Shown here piece by piece: positions 18,329-26,287 of a stretch of 33,925 nucleotides of DNA. Position 1 is the stretch's first letter. The number at the start of each line of letters is the position of its first letter. The position numbers and the translations under genes were made by a program. This stretch comes from an uncultured Lachnospiraceae bacterium. Lineage in GTDB: Bacteria > Bacillota > Clostridia > Lachnospirales > Lachnospiraceae. The notes beneath the pieces are model-generated. The model saw only the letters and a list, made by a program, of their open reading frames with translations, was not told the DNA's origin and did not search any database. The stretch lies in NCBI GenBank assembly GCA_944384105.1, contig CALWSC010000056.1, forward strand, positions 1 to 33,925. Direction: 5' to 3'.

Positions 18329-19834
18329 TCAATTCTTCTCTTTATATTCCTTTGCCGCGTTTACGATCGCTTCTACAAGCTCATCCGTGAGTGCCTTTTT
18401 CTCTTCAATCTCATCGATAAGCTCCTTATGGCTGTCAGCCATCCACTCAAGCATTCCCATCTGGAAGCTCTTGATTCTGCGGATCTCCACATCAAGGAAA
18501 ATCTTGTGCGTCGCGGCCACAAGCGTAATGACCTGCTGCGGCATGGAAAGCGGATTGCACAGCGGCTGCTTCAGCAGTTCCATCAGTCCCTTGCCGTACT
18601 GCAGCTGCTCCTTTGTCGCTTCGTCCAGATCAGAACTGAACTGGGTAAATACTTCCATCTCACGGAACTGAGCCAGGTCGATACGGATACTTCCGCTCGC
18701 CTTCTTCATCGCCTTTGTCTGCGCTGCGCCGCCGACACGCGATACGGAAAGACCTACGTTAACCGCAGGGCGCATACCTGAGAAGAACAGGTCACTCTCC
18801 AAGAAGATCTGTCCGTCTGTAATGGAAATAACGTTCGTCGGAATATATGCGGAAACGTCACCTGCCTGTGTCTCGATGATCGGCAGGGCAGTAATAGATC
18901 CTCCCCCTGCCTCCTCGCTTAACCGGCTGGAACGCTCCAGCAGTCTGGAGTGCAGATAGAATACGTCTCCCGGGTAAGCCTCACGTCCCGGAGAACGCTC
19001 CAGCAGCAGAGAAAGCGCACGGTATGCGACCGCATGCTTGGAAAGATCATCGTATACGATCAGCACGTCTTTCCCTTTATACATGAAATACTCCGCCATC
19101 GCCGTTCCCGCATACGGAACGATATACTGCAGCGCCGCGCAGTCGCTTGCAGTTGCAGATACTACGATGGAATAATCCATAGCGTCATACTTTCTCAGCG
19201 TTGACACAAGTTTTGCCACTGTGGAAGCCTTCTGTCCGATTGCCACATAAATACAAATGACGTCCTTGCCCTTCTGGTTTAAGATTGCATCCACTGCAAT
19301 GGATGTCTTTCCTGTCTGACGGTCTCCGATGATCAGCTCACGCTGTCCCCTTCCGATCGGAAACATGGAATCGATTGCGAGAATACCTGTCTCCAGCGGT
19401 TCACTTACGGACTTGCGGTCTACGATGCCCGGCGCTTCCTGCTCTACCGGACGGTAATCCGCAGCCTCAATATCGCCTTTGCCGTCAATCGGATTTCCCA
19501 GTGCGTCCACAATGCGTCCGATGAATGCATCTCCGACCGGAACGCCTGCCTTCTTTCCCGTGCGGACGACTTTTGTGCCCTCACGGATCTCTGTATCTTT
19601 ACCAAACAGGATACAGCCGATCTCATTTCGCCTGATATCCTGTACCATTCCCTTTAAGCCTGTCTCGAACGTTACGATCTCGCCGTACATCGCGTGGTCA
19701 ATGCCATATACGGTGGCAATGCCGTCTCCGACCCAGATTACCTGTCCGACCTCGCGGTCTTTGCAGAGCTCGTCGTAATTTTCGATTTCCTCTTTCAGAA
19801 TGGAAATAATTTCTTCTGAACTGATTGCGCTCAA
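18329..19834 (-). CDS. atpA: F1Fo ATP synthase alpha subunit
   Basis: This protein of about 501 aa is the regulatory nucleotide-binding subunit of F1. The P-loop GDRQTGKT (near residue 170), the [12 protein letters not shown] strand and the signature [17 protein letters not shown] are intact. The start needs care: a GTG at 19843 overlaps the atpH stop, but the strong ribosome site GGAGGTGA covers that codon. A TTG at 19834 lies five bases after this site and gives the usual N-terminus [17 protein letters not shown], so I prefer TTG. If GTG is used the protein is 504 aa. It begins a few bases after atpH, so translation is coupled. Confidence 0.96.
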   Translation of the reverse strand: MSAISSEEIISILKEEIENYDELCKDREVGQVIWVGDGIATVYGIDHAMYGEIVTFETGLKGMVQDIRRNEIGCILFGKDTEIREGTKVVRTGKKAGVPVGDAFIGRIVDALGNPIDGKGDIEAADYRPVEQEAPGIVDRKSVSEPLETGILAIDSMFPIGRGQRELIIGDRQTGKTSIAVDAILNQKGKDVICIYVAIGQKASTVAKLVSTLRKYDAMDYSIVVSATASDCAALQYIVPYAGTAMAEYFMYKGKDVLIVYDDLSKHAVAYRALSLLLERSPGREAYPGDVFYLHSRLLERSSRLSEEAGGGSITALPIIETQAGDVSAYIPTNVISITDGQIFLESDLFFSGMRPAVNVGLSVSRVGGAAQTKAMKKASGSIRIDLAQFREMEVFTQFSSDLDEATKEQLQYGKGLMELLKQPLCNPLSMPQQVITLVAATHKIFLDVEIRRIKSFQMGMLEWMADSHKELIDEIEEKKALTDELVEAIVNAAKEYKEKN

Positions 19835-19839
19835 TTCAT

Positions 19840-20343
19840 TCACCTCCGGATCATCTGGCGGCGAAGCCCGTTTAAGCGTCCCCGCAGACTGTAGTCATAT
19901 TCTGTGCTGCCGACACGCAGGATAAATCCGCCGAGCAGGCTCCTGTCCTGCACCAGCTTAAGCCCTGCATCGCTGCAGCCGTACTTTGTTTTTAAAAAGC
20001 GCACAAAGCCTTCCTGCTGCTCTTCGGTGGGCGGCGTCACATACAGAAGCACTGCCTGAAGCTGGTTCTTCTGCTCTCTGGCATACGATTCCCATGCCTC
20101 AAAGATCTCGGGCAGATTCTCTGCTCTGCCCATGTCAGACGCCTTTTTTAAGAAGCTGTGCATTCTCTCCGGGAAAATCCGGTCTATCAGCACATGTTTA
20201 TGCTCCTTTGCCACCGTAGGATCGGCAAGCACGCCCACAAGCTGCGGTACTTCCCGGCAGATAGCCATGGACTGCTTTACCTCCTCCTCGGGTATGGAAA
20301 GCTCATACAAAACCTTTGCGTAATTAAGCTCTGTTTGTGTCAT
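19840..20343 (-). CDS. atpH: F1Fo ATP synthase delta subunit
   Basis: This 167-aa protein is the delta (OSCP-like) subunit that joins F1 to the b-subunit stator. It has the N-terminal helical bundle and, near the C-terminus, the family pattern [28 protein letters not shown]. The ATG at 20343 has AGGTGG five bases upstream; a GTG three codons earlier is inside that ribosome site and is unlikely. It overlaps atpF by 20 bases. Confidence 0.95.
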   Translation of the reverse strand: MTQTELNYAKVLYELSIPEEEVKQSMAICREVPQLVGVLADPTVAKEHKHVLIDRIFPERMHSFLKKASDMGRAENLPEIFEAWESYAREQKNQLQAVLLYVTPPTEEQQEGFVRFLKTKYGCSDAGLKLVQDRSLLGGFILRVGSTEYDYSLRGRLNGLRRQMIRR

Positions 20344-20824
20344 AAGTTCCACCTGTCTCTTTCAGGAATTGATCATAGAGGCTGCTGCTCTGCTGTTCCC
20401 CAAGCTGCTCGCTTAAGACCTTTTCCACAGCACTTAACGCAAGTCCAGCGACCTGATTCTGGAGCTTCTTCATCTCCTGCTCTCTCTCGAGCTCGATCGC
20501 TGTCTTTGCCTCCTTCATGATCTTTCCGGCTTCCTGGTTGGCCTTTTCGATGATGCGGTTCTCCTCAGCCTTTGCCTTGTCTCTCGCCCTTGCGACGATC
20601 TGCTCAGCCTCGCCGTCCGCGCCTGCGAGCGCAGCCTCATACTGGCTCTTAAGCTCATTTGCCTTCTGCTGCGTCTGGCTGGCACTGTCAAGCTGTCCCT
20701 GAATCAGTGCCTCCCTCTTTTCGATAATGCCCATGACCGGTTTTACCAGGAAATGTCTCAATAACAGAAAGAGTACAATCAGGTTGATGACTGTAAACAG
20801 AAGATTTAAGTCTATTCTTAACAT
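20324..20824 (-). CDS. atpF: F1Fo ATP synthase b subunit
   Basis: This 166-aa protein is the peripheral stalk subunit. Residues 5-25 form the single membrane helix (FTVINLIVLFLLLRHFLVKP), and the rest is a long charged coiled-coil rich in Ala, Glu, Lys and Gln that would run up the side of F1. Only one b-type gene is present, so the stalk is a homodimer as in most non-photosynthetic bacteria. AGGTG lies about ten bases before the ATG. Confidence 0.96.
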   Translation of the reverse strand: MLRIDLNLLFTVINLIVLFLLLRHFLVKPVMGIIEKREALIQGQLDSASQTQQKANELKSQYEAALAGADGEAEQIVARARDKAKAEENRIIEKANQEAGKIMKEAKTAIELEREQEMKKLQNQVAGLALSAVEKVLSEQLGEQQSSSLYDQFLKETGGTYDTNRA

Positions 20825-20849
20825 CTGATGTACACCTGCTTTCCTGAAA

Positions 20850-21074
20850 TTATCCTAAGATGAAGATAATCAGGATACCGATAACAAAGCCGTATACAGC
20901 GGTTGCCTCTGCAAGTGCAGCACCGATAATCAGCGTACTTCTGATTGCGCCGCCTGCTTCCGGCTGTCTTGCGATGGCGTCCACTGCCTTGCCTGTCGCG
21001 TTGCCGATTCCAAGTCCTGCTCCGATACCTGCCAGTGCTGCGATTGCTGCTCCGATTGCTACTAATGTTCCCAT
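20850..21074 (-). CDS. atpE: F1Fo ATP synthase c subunit (predicted H+ type)
   Basis: This 74-aa hairpin protein forms the rotor ring. Two membrane helices flank the polar loop with ARQPE (residues 35-39). The ion-binding carboxylate is Glu56 in [11 protein letters not shown]. Compared with the Na+-binding Ilyobacter c subunit (Gln32, Glu65, Ser66), the Gln position is Ile23 and the Ser position is Ala57, so the Na+ ligands are missing and protons are the likely coupling ion. This is inference from alignment by eye. AAGGAG precedes the ATG by eight bases. Confidence 0.96.
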   Translation of the reverse strand: MGTLVAIGAAIAALAGIGAGLGIGNATGKAVDAIARQPEAGGAIRSTLIIGAALAEATAVYGFVIGILIIFILG

Positions 21075-21128
21075 GATCTAATCTCCTTTTTTTCGTTAAA
21101 TTTTAATAATCTGTCCTGCATGTTCTGT

Positions 21129-21833
21129 CTACTCTGTCTCCATCTGTTCAGACATGAACAATGTGGTTAAAAATACAAATACATATGCCTGAATAAGTCC
21201 GTCAAACAAGTCGAAATACGCGCTGAACGGAATCGGCACAATCGCCGGTACAATTGCCTTTAACAGCTCCATGATAACGAATGCGCCCAGGATATTTCCA
21301 AAAAGACGCATACAAAGAGATACCGGCTTGATGAAGAGCTCCATAATATTAATCGGAAGCAGAACCGGAACCGGTTCGATAAAACTTCGAATAAAGCCCT
21401 TCAGTCCTTTCTTGTGGAAGCCCGAGTATTCGATAAGCACGATACTCATGACTGCCAGCGCAATGGTAACGTTCAAGTCCTTTGTGGGAGGCTTGAACCC
21501 GAAAATCCCAATAATATTGGACACTCCTATGTACAGCGCCACTGTCATCAGATAAGGGACGTACCTTCTTCCGTCTTTTCCGAGTATGTCGTCAAAGAAA
21601 TGGAAGAGTCCTCCCACTGCTGCCTCCAAAGCGAGCTGTCTCTTACCGGGGTTTTCTACTTTCAGATTCCTGGTCAGAAAGATGGATGCGATAACCAGAA
21701 CCGCCATGATGATCCATGTCACGACCACCGACTCCGCGATCCCGATCCCGCCGATGGAGAAAACTGTCTCACATTCCAGCTCCTCGATCAGGTTGTCAAT
21801 AATACTGTCCGTGTAACTCCCTTCCTTCCTCAT
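21129..21833 (-). CDS. atpB: F1Fo ATP synthase a subunit
   Basis: This 234-aa membrane protein forms the ion half-channels beside the c-ring. The essential arginine is Arg176 in LCMRLFGNILGAFV, and the C-terminal helix contains GLIQAYVFVFLTTLFM with the conserved Gln. About five to six hydrophobic segments are visible. The ATG at 21833 lacks a ribosome site upstream; a purine-rich GGAAGGAAGGGAG lies just inside the reading frame, so the true start may be an unusual codon further in. No atpI or atpZ gene precedes it. Confidence 0.95.
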   Translation of the reverse strand: MRKEGSYTDSIIDNLIEELECETVFSIGGIGIAESVVVTWIIMAVLVIASIFLTRNLKVENPGKRQLALEAAVGGLFHFFDDILGKDGRRYVPYLMTVALYIGVSNIIGIFGFKPPTKDLNVTIALAVMSIVLIEYSGFHKKGLKGFIRSFIEPVPVLLPINIMELFIKPVSLCMRLFGNILGAFVIMELLKAIVPAIVPIPFSAYFDLFDGLIQAYVFVFLTTLFMSEQMETE

Positions 21834-22149
21834 ACGGCTTGCGCCTTTTTTTAATCATCCAATTTTTATCACTATTCGATTGATTTGTCAACAATTTATG
21901 GTTTCGCGTTTTGCTCCGATTTTCTTTCGTTATTTTTAGATAATTTTTCTATTTTTTTTCGTTTCATTTTTCTTTTTTTTATGCCTGCGCAATAGATTTT
22001 TCCTTTTTTTTACGTTCCACCCAATAGCGAAGCGCAGTTTTTCGTCACTTTAGATATAAATTTAAATTATTTTTGTACAATCCGCCCATTGGTAAGTGTT
22101 TTTTCTTATGCATACCGTATAGAACTCTCCTTATTTTCCGTACAAATAG
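21834..22149 (-). other. 316-base A/T-rich gap upstream of the ATP synthase operon
   Basis: The gap is very rich in T/A tracts (on the + strand, runs of T up to eight). It holds the ATP synthase promoter (21863-21891) and no recognisable gene. Two tiny Lys-rich frames (22-23 codons) exist but are weakly supported; atpI or atpZ, often at this place, is not present. Confidence 0.5.
21863..21891 (-). promoter_or_regulatory. Promoter of the ATP synthase operon
   Basis: On the - strand a perfect TTGACA -35 box (21886-21891) is followed after 17 bp by TAAAAA (21863-21868) preceded by TGA, an extended -10. The -35 box lies within TTGACAAATCAA, a loose Fnr-like inverted repeat. Confidence 0.65.
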
Positions 22150-22809
22150 TCAAAAAGGCTGTCTTGGAAATACCGTCACAATCCTGCGCTTCTCTACATC
22201 CACGAGTCCTTCCTCCTTCATCTTCTTTAACTCCCGCATCATCGCGCTTCTGTCAACTGCGAGATAGTCTGCAAGGCTGCTGAACGAGAACGGAAGCTGA
22301 AATGTCTCCCTGCCGTTTCGTGCAGCCAGAATCGAGAAATAACACAATAGTTTCTCTCTTATCGAACGCTGGCTTAAAATCTCAAGCCGCTCTGAGAGCT
22401 GCACCGCCTTGCGCGACATAATCTGCAGAGAATTATGCACGAGCTGGCTGTGAAATGTACACGCTTTCTGACAGCGGCGGATCAGACATGCGTAATCAAA
22501 AAACAATATTCGGCAGTTCTTTGTGCACACAACCTGCATGGTGCCTATATCAAAATTCTCAAATGTGAGAGCCTCTCCAAAGATGTCTCCCTGATGCAGA
22601 TCTTCGAGAATCGTCTGTCTGCCGTCTGAGTGAATGCGCACCAGGTTTGCCTCCCCCTCCCGCAGGATTCCTATTTTCTGGCTGTCTCTGCTGTACGTAC
22701 TGATCACACTCCCCGCCGTATACCGCTTTTCCGCCGCCTGAAAGCAGCGCATCATCTGAGAGCACTCCTGCTCTGTAATATTCTGAAAAATATTTGTCAC
22801 CTGCTCCAT
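22150..22809 (-). CDS. Crp/Fnr-family transcriptional regulator, cysteine-rich
   Basis: This 219-aa protein has an N-terminal cyclic-nucleotide-binding-type beta-barrel (about residues 20-115), a dimer helix (about 118-145) and a C-terminal winged helix with FSFSSLADYLAVDRSAMMRE as the helix-turn-helix. The recognition helix keeps two arginines but has Ser where CRP has Glu. Cysteines at 16, 22, 95, 99, 108, 113, 117 and 156 are unusually many, which suggests sensing of redox state, NO or O2 by Fe-S, thiols or haem; the ligand is not known. GAGGAG precedes the ATG. It is divergent from the rubredoxin-led operon, with a matching palindrome between them, and is the likely regulator of that operon. 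Confidence 0.93.
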   Translation of the reverse strand: MEQVTNIFQNITEQECSQMMRCFQAAEKRYTAGSVISTYSRDSQKIGILREGEANLVRIHSDGRQTILEDLHQGDIFGEALTFENFDIGTMQVVCTKNCRILFFDYACLIRRCQKACTFHSQLVHNSLQIMSRKAVQLSERLEILSQRSIREKLLCYFSILAARNGRETFQLPFSFSSLADYLAVDRSAMMRELKKMKEEGLVDVEKRRIVTVFPRQPF

Positions 22810-22863
22810 CCCTTACACTCTCTCCTCGTTTTTGGTAAAATTCTGAAAAAAAAAATCGTGTTT

Positions 22864-22879
22864 TGTTGCAAATGCAACA
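22864..22879. promoter_or_regulatory. Crp/Fnr-type operator palindrome
   Basis: TGTTGC-AAAT-GCAACA is a perfect inverted repeat with 6-bp arms and a 4-bp centre, the geometry of Crp/Fnr sites. Its centre (22871.5) is 41.5 bp upstream of the start predicted from the -10 box at 22901-22906, the class II activator position. Confidence 0.7.
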
Positions 22880-22900
22880 GTATTATTCCACGTTTCGGAA

Positions 22901-22906
22901 TATAAT
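22901..22906 (+). promoter_or_regulatory. -10 box of the rubredoxin-hemerythrin-flavodiiron operon
   Basis: A perfect TATAAT is seen, but the hexamer 17 bp upstream (CAGTAT) is a poor -35 box, as expected of an activator-dependent promoter. A 5-bp inverted repeat (ATTCC/GGAAT, 22885-22901) lies in the spacer. The leader to the rubredoxin ATG would be about 130 nt and contains an AAAGCT-GTTC-AGCTTT hairpin (22952-22967). Confidence 0.65.
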
Positions 22907-23041
22907 ACTGGCATATAGTAAATACTGTATAACGTATCCGTGGGATTTCGCAAAGCTGTTCAGCTTTCCACTAATTCCGCGGACTGTTATCATATGGCAC
23001 TACTATACAATACAAACCAAAGAAAGGCAAAGGTGAAAGAA

Positions 23042-23203
23042 ATGAAAAAATATGTATGTGAACCGTGCGGCTATGTTTATGATCCAGAGGTAGGTGATCC
23101 GGATAACGGAATCGCACCGGGAACAGCGTTTGAGGATCTGCCGGAGGATTGGGTATGCCCGATCTGCGGCGTAGGCAAGGACGAGTTTACTGAAGAAGAG
23201 TAA
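23042..23203 (+). CDS. Rubredoxin
   Basis: This 53-aa protein is a complete rubredoxin: an Fe(Cys)4 electron carrier. The pairs CEPCGY (Cys6, Cys9) and CPICGV (Cys39, Cys42), the Tyr/Asp-rich [16 protein letters not shown] and the [11 protein letters not shown] segment are all in place. A longer frame opens upstream with GTG, but AAGGTG before the ATG at 23042 and the family length set the start. It is the first gene of an operon with bacteriohemerythrin (20 bases later) and the flavodiiron fusion, to which it may pass electrons. Confidence 0.97.
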   Translation: MKKYVCEPCGYVYDPEVGDPDNGIAPGTAFEDLPEDWVCPICGVGKDEFTEEE

Positions 23204-23223
23204 CTTTAAAGGGGGTACGAGCA

Positions 23224-23628
23224 ATGGCAATTATTTTTGATGAAAGCCTGTATACAGGCGATGAGCGGATCGACGCCCAGCATCAGGAGCTCATCTCCCG
23301 CGTCAACAAGCTTATTGAAAGCTGCGAGCGGGGTACTGAGAAGCTGACAGCCGTGAAGACCCTGGATTTTCTGATGGATTACACCGACTATCATTTTTCA
23401 GAGGAGGAGGCACTTCAGGAGAAGGCGGGCTACCCGCAGCTTGAAGCGCACAAGAAGCTTCATGAGGATTTCCGCCGCTCTGTGGACGAGCTGCGCGAGA
23501 TGCTTGAAGAGGAAGAAGGACCTACAGACGCATTTGTCGCTGCTGTAAATAAAAACATCAGCGACTGGCTGGTAAATCACATCCGCAAATGCGACACGGA
23601 TGTGGCATCATTTATCAAGGGAAAGTAA
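23224..23628 (+). CDS. Bacteriohemerythrin
   Basis: This 134-aa four-helix protein binds O2 (or NO) at a non-haem di-iron site. All seven usual ligands are seen: His20, His57, Glu61, His76, His80, His119 and Asp124, in the motifs AQHQEL, HFSEEE, HKKLHEDF and NHIRKCDTD. It is a stand-alone single-domain type, without the chemotaxis or signalling domain that some relatives carry, so an O2-scavenging or delivery role to the flavodiiron protein is likely by context. GGGGGT lies about seven bases before the ATG. Confidence 0.96.
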   Translation: MAIIFDESLYTGDERIDAQHQELISRVNKLIESCERGTEKLTAVKTLDFLMDYTDYHFSEEEALQEKAGYPQLEAHKKLHEDFRRSVDELREMLEEEEGPTDAFVAAVNKNISDWLVNHIRKCDTDVASFIKGK

Positions 23629-23643
23629 ATATGAGGTGACCAC

Positions 23644-26169
23644 ATGAAATCACTGAAACTGCGTGAGGATTTTTACTGGACAGGAATTATCGACAGCAAT
23701 TTAAGAGTGTTCGATATTATTATGTATACGGAATTCGGCACTACATACAACGCATATGTGCTGAGATCCAAAGATAAGACTATCCTGTTTGAAACTGTAA
23801 AAGAGAAGTTTTTTGATGAGTATCTTGAGAAGCTTGGGGAAGTGACTGACGTTTCCAAAATCGACTATCTTGTCGTGAACCACACGGAGCCGGATCACGC
23901 CGGCAGTGTAGAACGGCTGCTCGATTTAAGCCCGCAGCTTAAGATTATTTCTACCCCGTGTGCAGCAGGCTTCTTAAAGCAGATTGTCAACCGCGATTTC
24001 TGTGCTGTCACCGTAAAGGACAACCAGAGGATGCGCATCGGCGATAAGACGCTGCGCTTTCTCCACGTCCCAAACCTACACTGGCCGGATACAATGTATA
24101 CCTATATTGAGGAAGAGCAGATTCTCGTGACCTGCGACTCTTTCGGCTCCCATTACGGGTTTGAGGATGTCCTTGTGAGCAAGGTTGCTGACTACGAGGG
24201 TTATATGCGTGCGGCAAAGTATTACTTTGACTGCATTATCGGTCCATTCAAGCCATATATGTTAAAAGCCCTTGACCGTGTGCGCAGCCTGCATATCTCC
24301 ATGATCTGCCCGGGACATGGTCCCGTCCTGGATGATAAGATCGATTTTATTATAAACACATACAGGGACTGGTGCACAGTTGTAAATCCAAATCCCCGCA
24401 CGACGGTCATCATTCCGTATGTGAGCGCTTACGGCTATACACAGACGCTTGCCGAGAGGATTGCAGCCGGCATCCGTGCAAGCGGCAGCATCGATGTGCG
24501 CTGCTACGACATGGTGACGGCAGATCAGTCCAGAGTTCTTGAGGAACTCGGATTCGCCGACGGCATCCTGTTCGGAACGCCGACGATCGTTGGAGAGGCA
24601 TTAAAGCCGATCTGGGATCTGACAACCTCAATCTTTGCCGGCACACACGGCGGCAAGCTCGCGAGTGCCTTCGGCAGCTACGGATGGAGCGGCGAAGGAG
24701 TGCCTCATATCATTGAGCGGCTGCGTCAGCTTAGAATGAACGTTGTGGACGGCTTCCGCGTACGATTTAAGCCGAGCGGAGTAGATCTGATTGACGCCTA
24801 TGAATACGGCTATAATTTCGGCTGTCTGCTTCAGAATAAGGAGAATCCGAAGAAGTCCGGACGCACGCATCTCGTAAAATGCCTTGTGTGCGGCGAAATC
24901 TTCGATGCCTCTCTTGATGTTTGTCCGGTCTGCGGTGTGGGAAGGGAAAATTTCGTTCCATACGATGAGGAGGTGAACACCTTCTCCAACAATACGGATA
25001 ACTTCTATGTGATCCTTGGAAACGGCGCTGCCGGTCTCAGCGCGGCAAAGGCGATCCGTGAGCGCGATAAGACAGGCTCCGTCCTGATGATTTCCAATGA
25101 GCCGTACAGCGCTTACAACCGTCCGATGCTCACCAAATCCATGATGGCAGAACTTGAGCCGGATCAGATTGCTGTGGAAGACGCATCGTGGTATGAGCAG
25201 AATAACATCATTCAGCTTCTCTCCGCCGAGGTGACAGCCATCGATACTGCACAGCACGAGGTTCACTTCTCGGACGGCAACAAAGTCCGCTATACGAAGC
25301 TTATCTACGCTCTTGGCTCCGAGTGCTTTATTCCGCCGATTCATGGCATCAACAAACCTGAAGTCATTGCAATCCGCCGTATCGAAGACACAAAGAGGAT
25401 TGCCAGGCTGCTTCCGTCTGTCAGAAATGCAGTCGTAATCGGCGGCGGCGTACTTGGCCTGGAAGCCGCATGGGAACTCAGAAAGGCTCATGTAAACGTT
25501 ACCGTGCTGGAACTTGCTCCGCAGATTATGGGGCGTCAGCTCGACGATGAGGCAAGCCGGATGCTCACCGCCATCAGCGAGGGAGTCGGTATTTCCATCC
25601 GCACTGCAGTAAATATTGATGCGATTGAGGGAGCCGATAAAGTCACAGGCGTCCGTCTGGGCGACGGCACTTCCCTTGCAGCAGATCTTGTAATCGTATC
25701 CTGCGGCGTCCGCGCAAATGCAAGGCTTGCCGGTGAAATCGGGCTGACAGTCAACCGCGGAGTGGTCGTTAACAGCAGGATGGAGACTTCCATGTCAGAC
25801 ATCTATGCCTGCGGAGACTGCGCGGAGTATAACGGCATCAACTATGCGATCTGGCCTCAGGCGCTTGCGCAGGGCAAGGTAGCTGGAGCCAACGCAGCAG
25901 GCGATTCTCTGGAATACACAACCGTTCCCGCAGCGCTTACGTTCCATGGCATGAACACTGCACTCTATGCAATCGGGGACACCGGCAAGAACCCCAACGT
26001 AATCTATAAGACTGTGGAGTTTAAGGACATCGGCAGGAAGCAGTATGAGAAATACTACTTCTTCAACAACCGCCTCTGCGGAGTAATCCTGATTGGAGAC
26101 GTATCCAAAATGGCGGAGGTTACGGCTACCTTTGAGAAGAAGGCATCCTTTAAAGAAATGTTCCGTTAA
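23644..26169 (+). CDS. Flavodiiron protein fused to rubredoxin and NADH:rubredoxin oxidoreductase (class F type)
   Basis: This 841-aa fusion reduces O2 to water and/or NO to N2O with NAD(P)H. Residues 1-250 are the beta-lactamase-like di-iron domain with all ligands: His80, Glu82, Asp84, His85, His146, Asp165, His225. Residues 252-395 are a flavodoxin domain for FMN. Residues 410-440 are a short rubredoxin domain, with Cys413/416 and Cys427/430 only ten residues apart. Residues 455-841 are a pyridine-nucleotide-disulfide oxidoreductase with FAD (ILGNGAAGLSAA) and NAD(P)H (VVIGGGVLGLEAA) motifs. Such a self-contained electron chain matches the class F flavodiiron proteins of Clostridia and some protists. 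GAGGTGA lies four bases before the ATG. The gap to hemerythrin is 15 bases. Confidence 0.95.
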   Translation: MKSLKLREDFYWTGIIDSNLRVFDIIMYTEFGTTYNAYVLRSKDKTILFETVKEKFFDEYLEKLGEVTDVSKIDYLVVNHTEPDHAGSVERLLDLSPQLKIISTPCAAGFLKQIVNRDFCAVTVKDNQRMRIGDKTLRFLHVPNLHWPDTMYTYIEEEQILVTCDSFGSHYGFEDVLVSKVADYEGYMRAAKYYFDCIIGPFKPYMLKALDRVRSLHISMICPGHGPVLDDKIDFIINTYRDWCTVVNPNPRTTVIIPYVSAYGYTQTLAERIAAGIRASGSIDVRCYDMVTADQSRVLEELGFADGILFGTPTIVGEALKPIWDLTTSIFAGTHGGKLASAFGSYGWSGEGVPHIIERLRQLRMNVVDGFRVRFKPSGVDLIDAYEYGYNFGCLLQNKENPKKSGRTHLVKCLVCGEIFDASLDVCPVCGVGRENFVPYDEEVNTFSNNTDNFYVILGNGAAGLSAAKAIRERDKTGSVLMISNEPYSAYNRPMLTKSMMAELEPDQIAVEDASWYEQNNIIQLLSAEVTAIDTAQHEVHFSDGNKVRYTKLIYALGSECFIPPIHGINKPEVIAIRRIEDTKRIARLLPSVRNAVVIGGGVLGLEAAWELRKAHVNVTVLELAPQIMGRQLDDEASRMLTAISEGVGISIRTAVNIDAIEGADKVTGVRLGDGTSLAADLVIVSCGVRANARLAGEIGLTVNRGVVVNSRMETSMSDIYACGDCAEYNGINYAIWPQALAQGKVAGANAAGDSLEYTTVPAALTFHGMNTALYAIGDTGKNPNVIYKTVEFKDIGRKQYEKYYFFNNRLCGVILIGDVSKMAEVTATFEKKASFKEMFR

Positions 26170-26180
26170 AGTATAAATTT

Positions 26181-26216
26181 AAGAGGAGAGCCTCACGATT
26201 GGCCCTCCTCTTTTTC
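26181..26216. terminator. Bidirectional terminator after the flavodiiron gene
   Basis: A 12-bp stem (26181-26192 with 26201-26212, one mismatch) with an eight-base loop is followed by a T-run on the + strand. On the - strand the exit side is AAATTT, so it may also help end the acylphosphatase transcript. Confidence 0.85.
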
Positions 26217-26287
26217 TAACCGTTCCAGATCCCTTAAAATATTAACTCTCTCTGAAATTCCTGCAGATCACGTCGGTCTCCCCCTCC

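Noticed and set aside
21886-21897. TTGACAAATCAA at the ATP synthase -35 box as an Fnr site
   Set aside because: Only four bases of each arm pair and it coincides with a perfect -35 hexamer, which explains it; it also differs from the palindrome at 22864-22879.
24628-25491. 287-codon open frame on the - strand inside the flavodiiron gene
   Set aside because: It lies wholly opposite a gene with intact motifs and shows no domain of its own.
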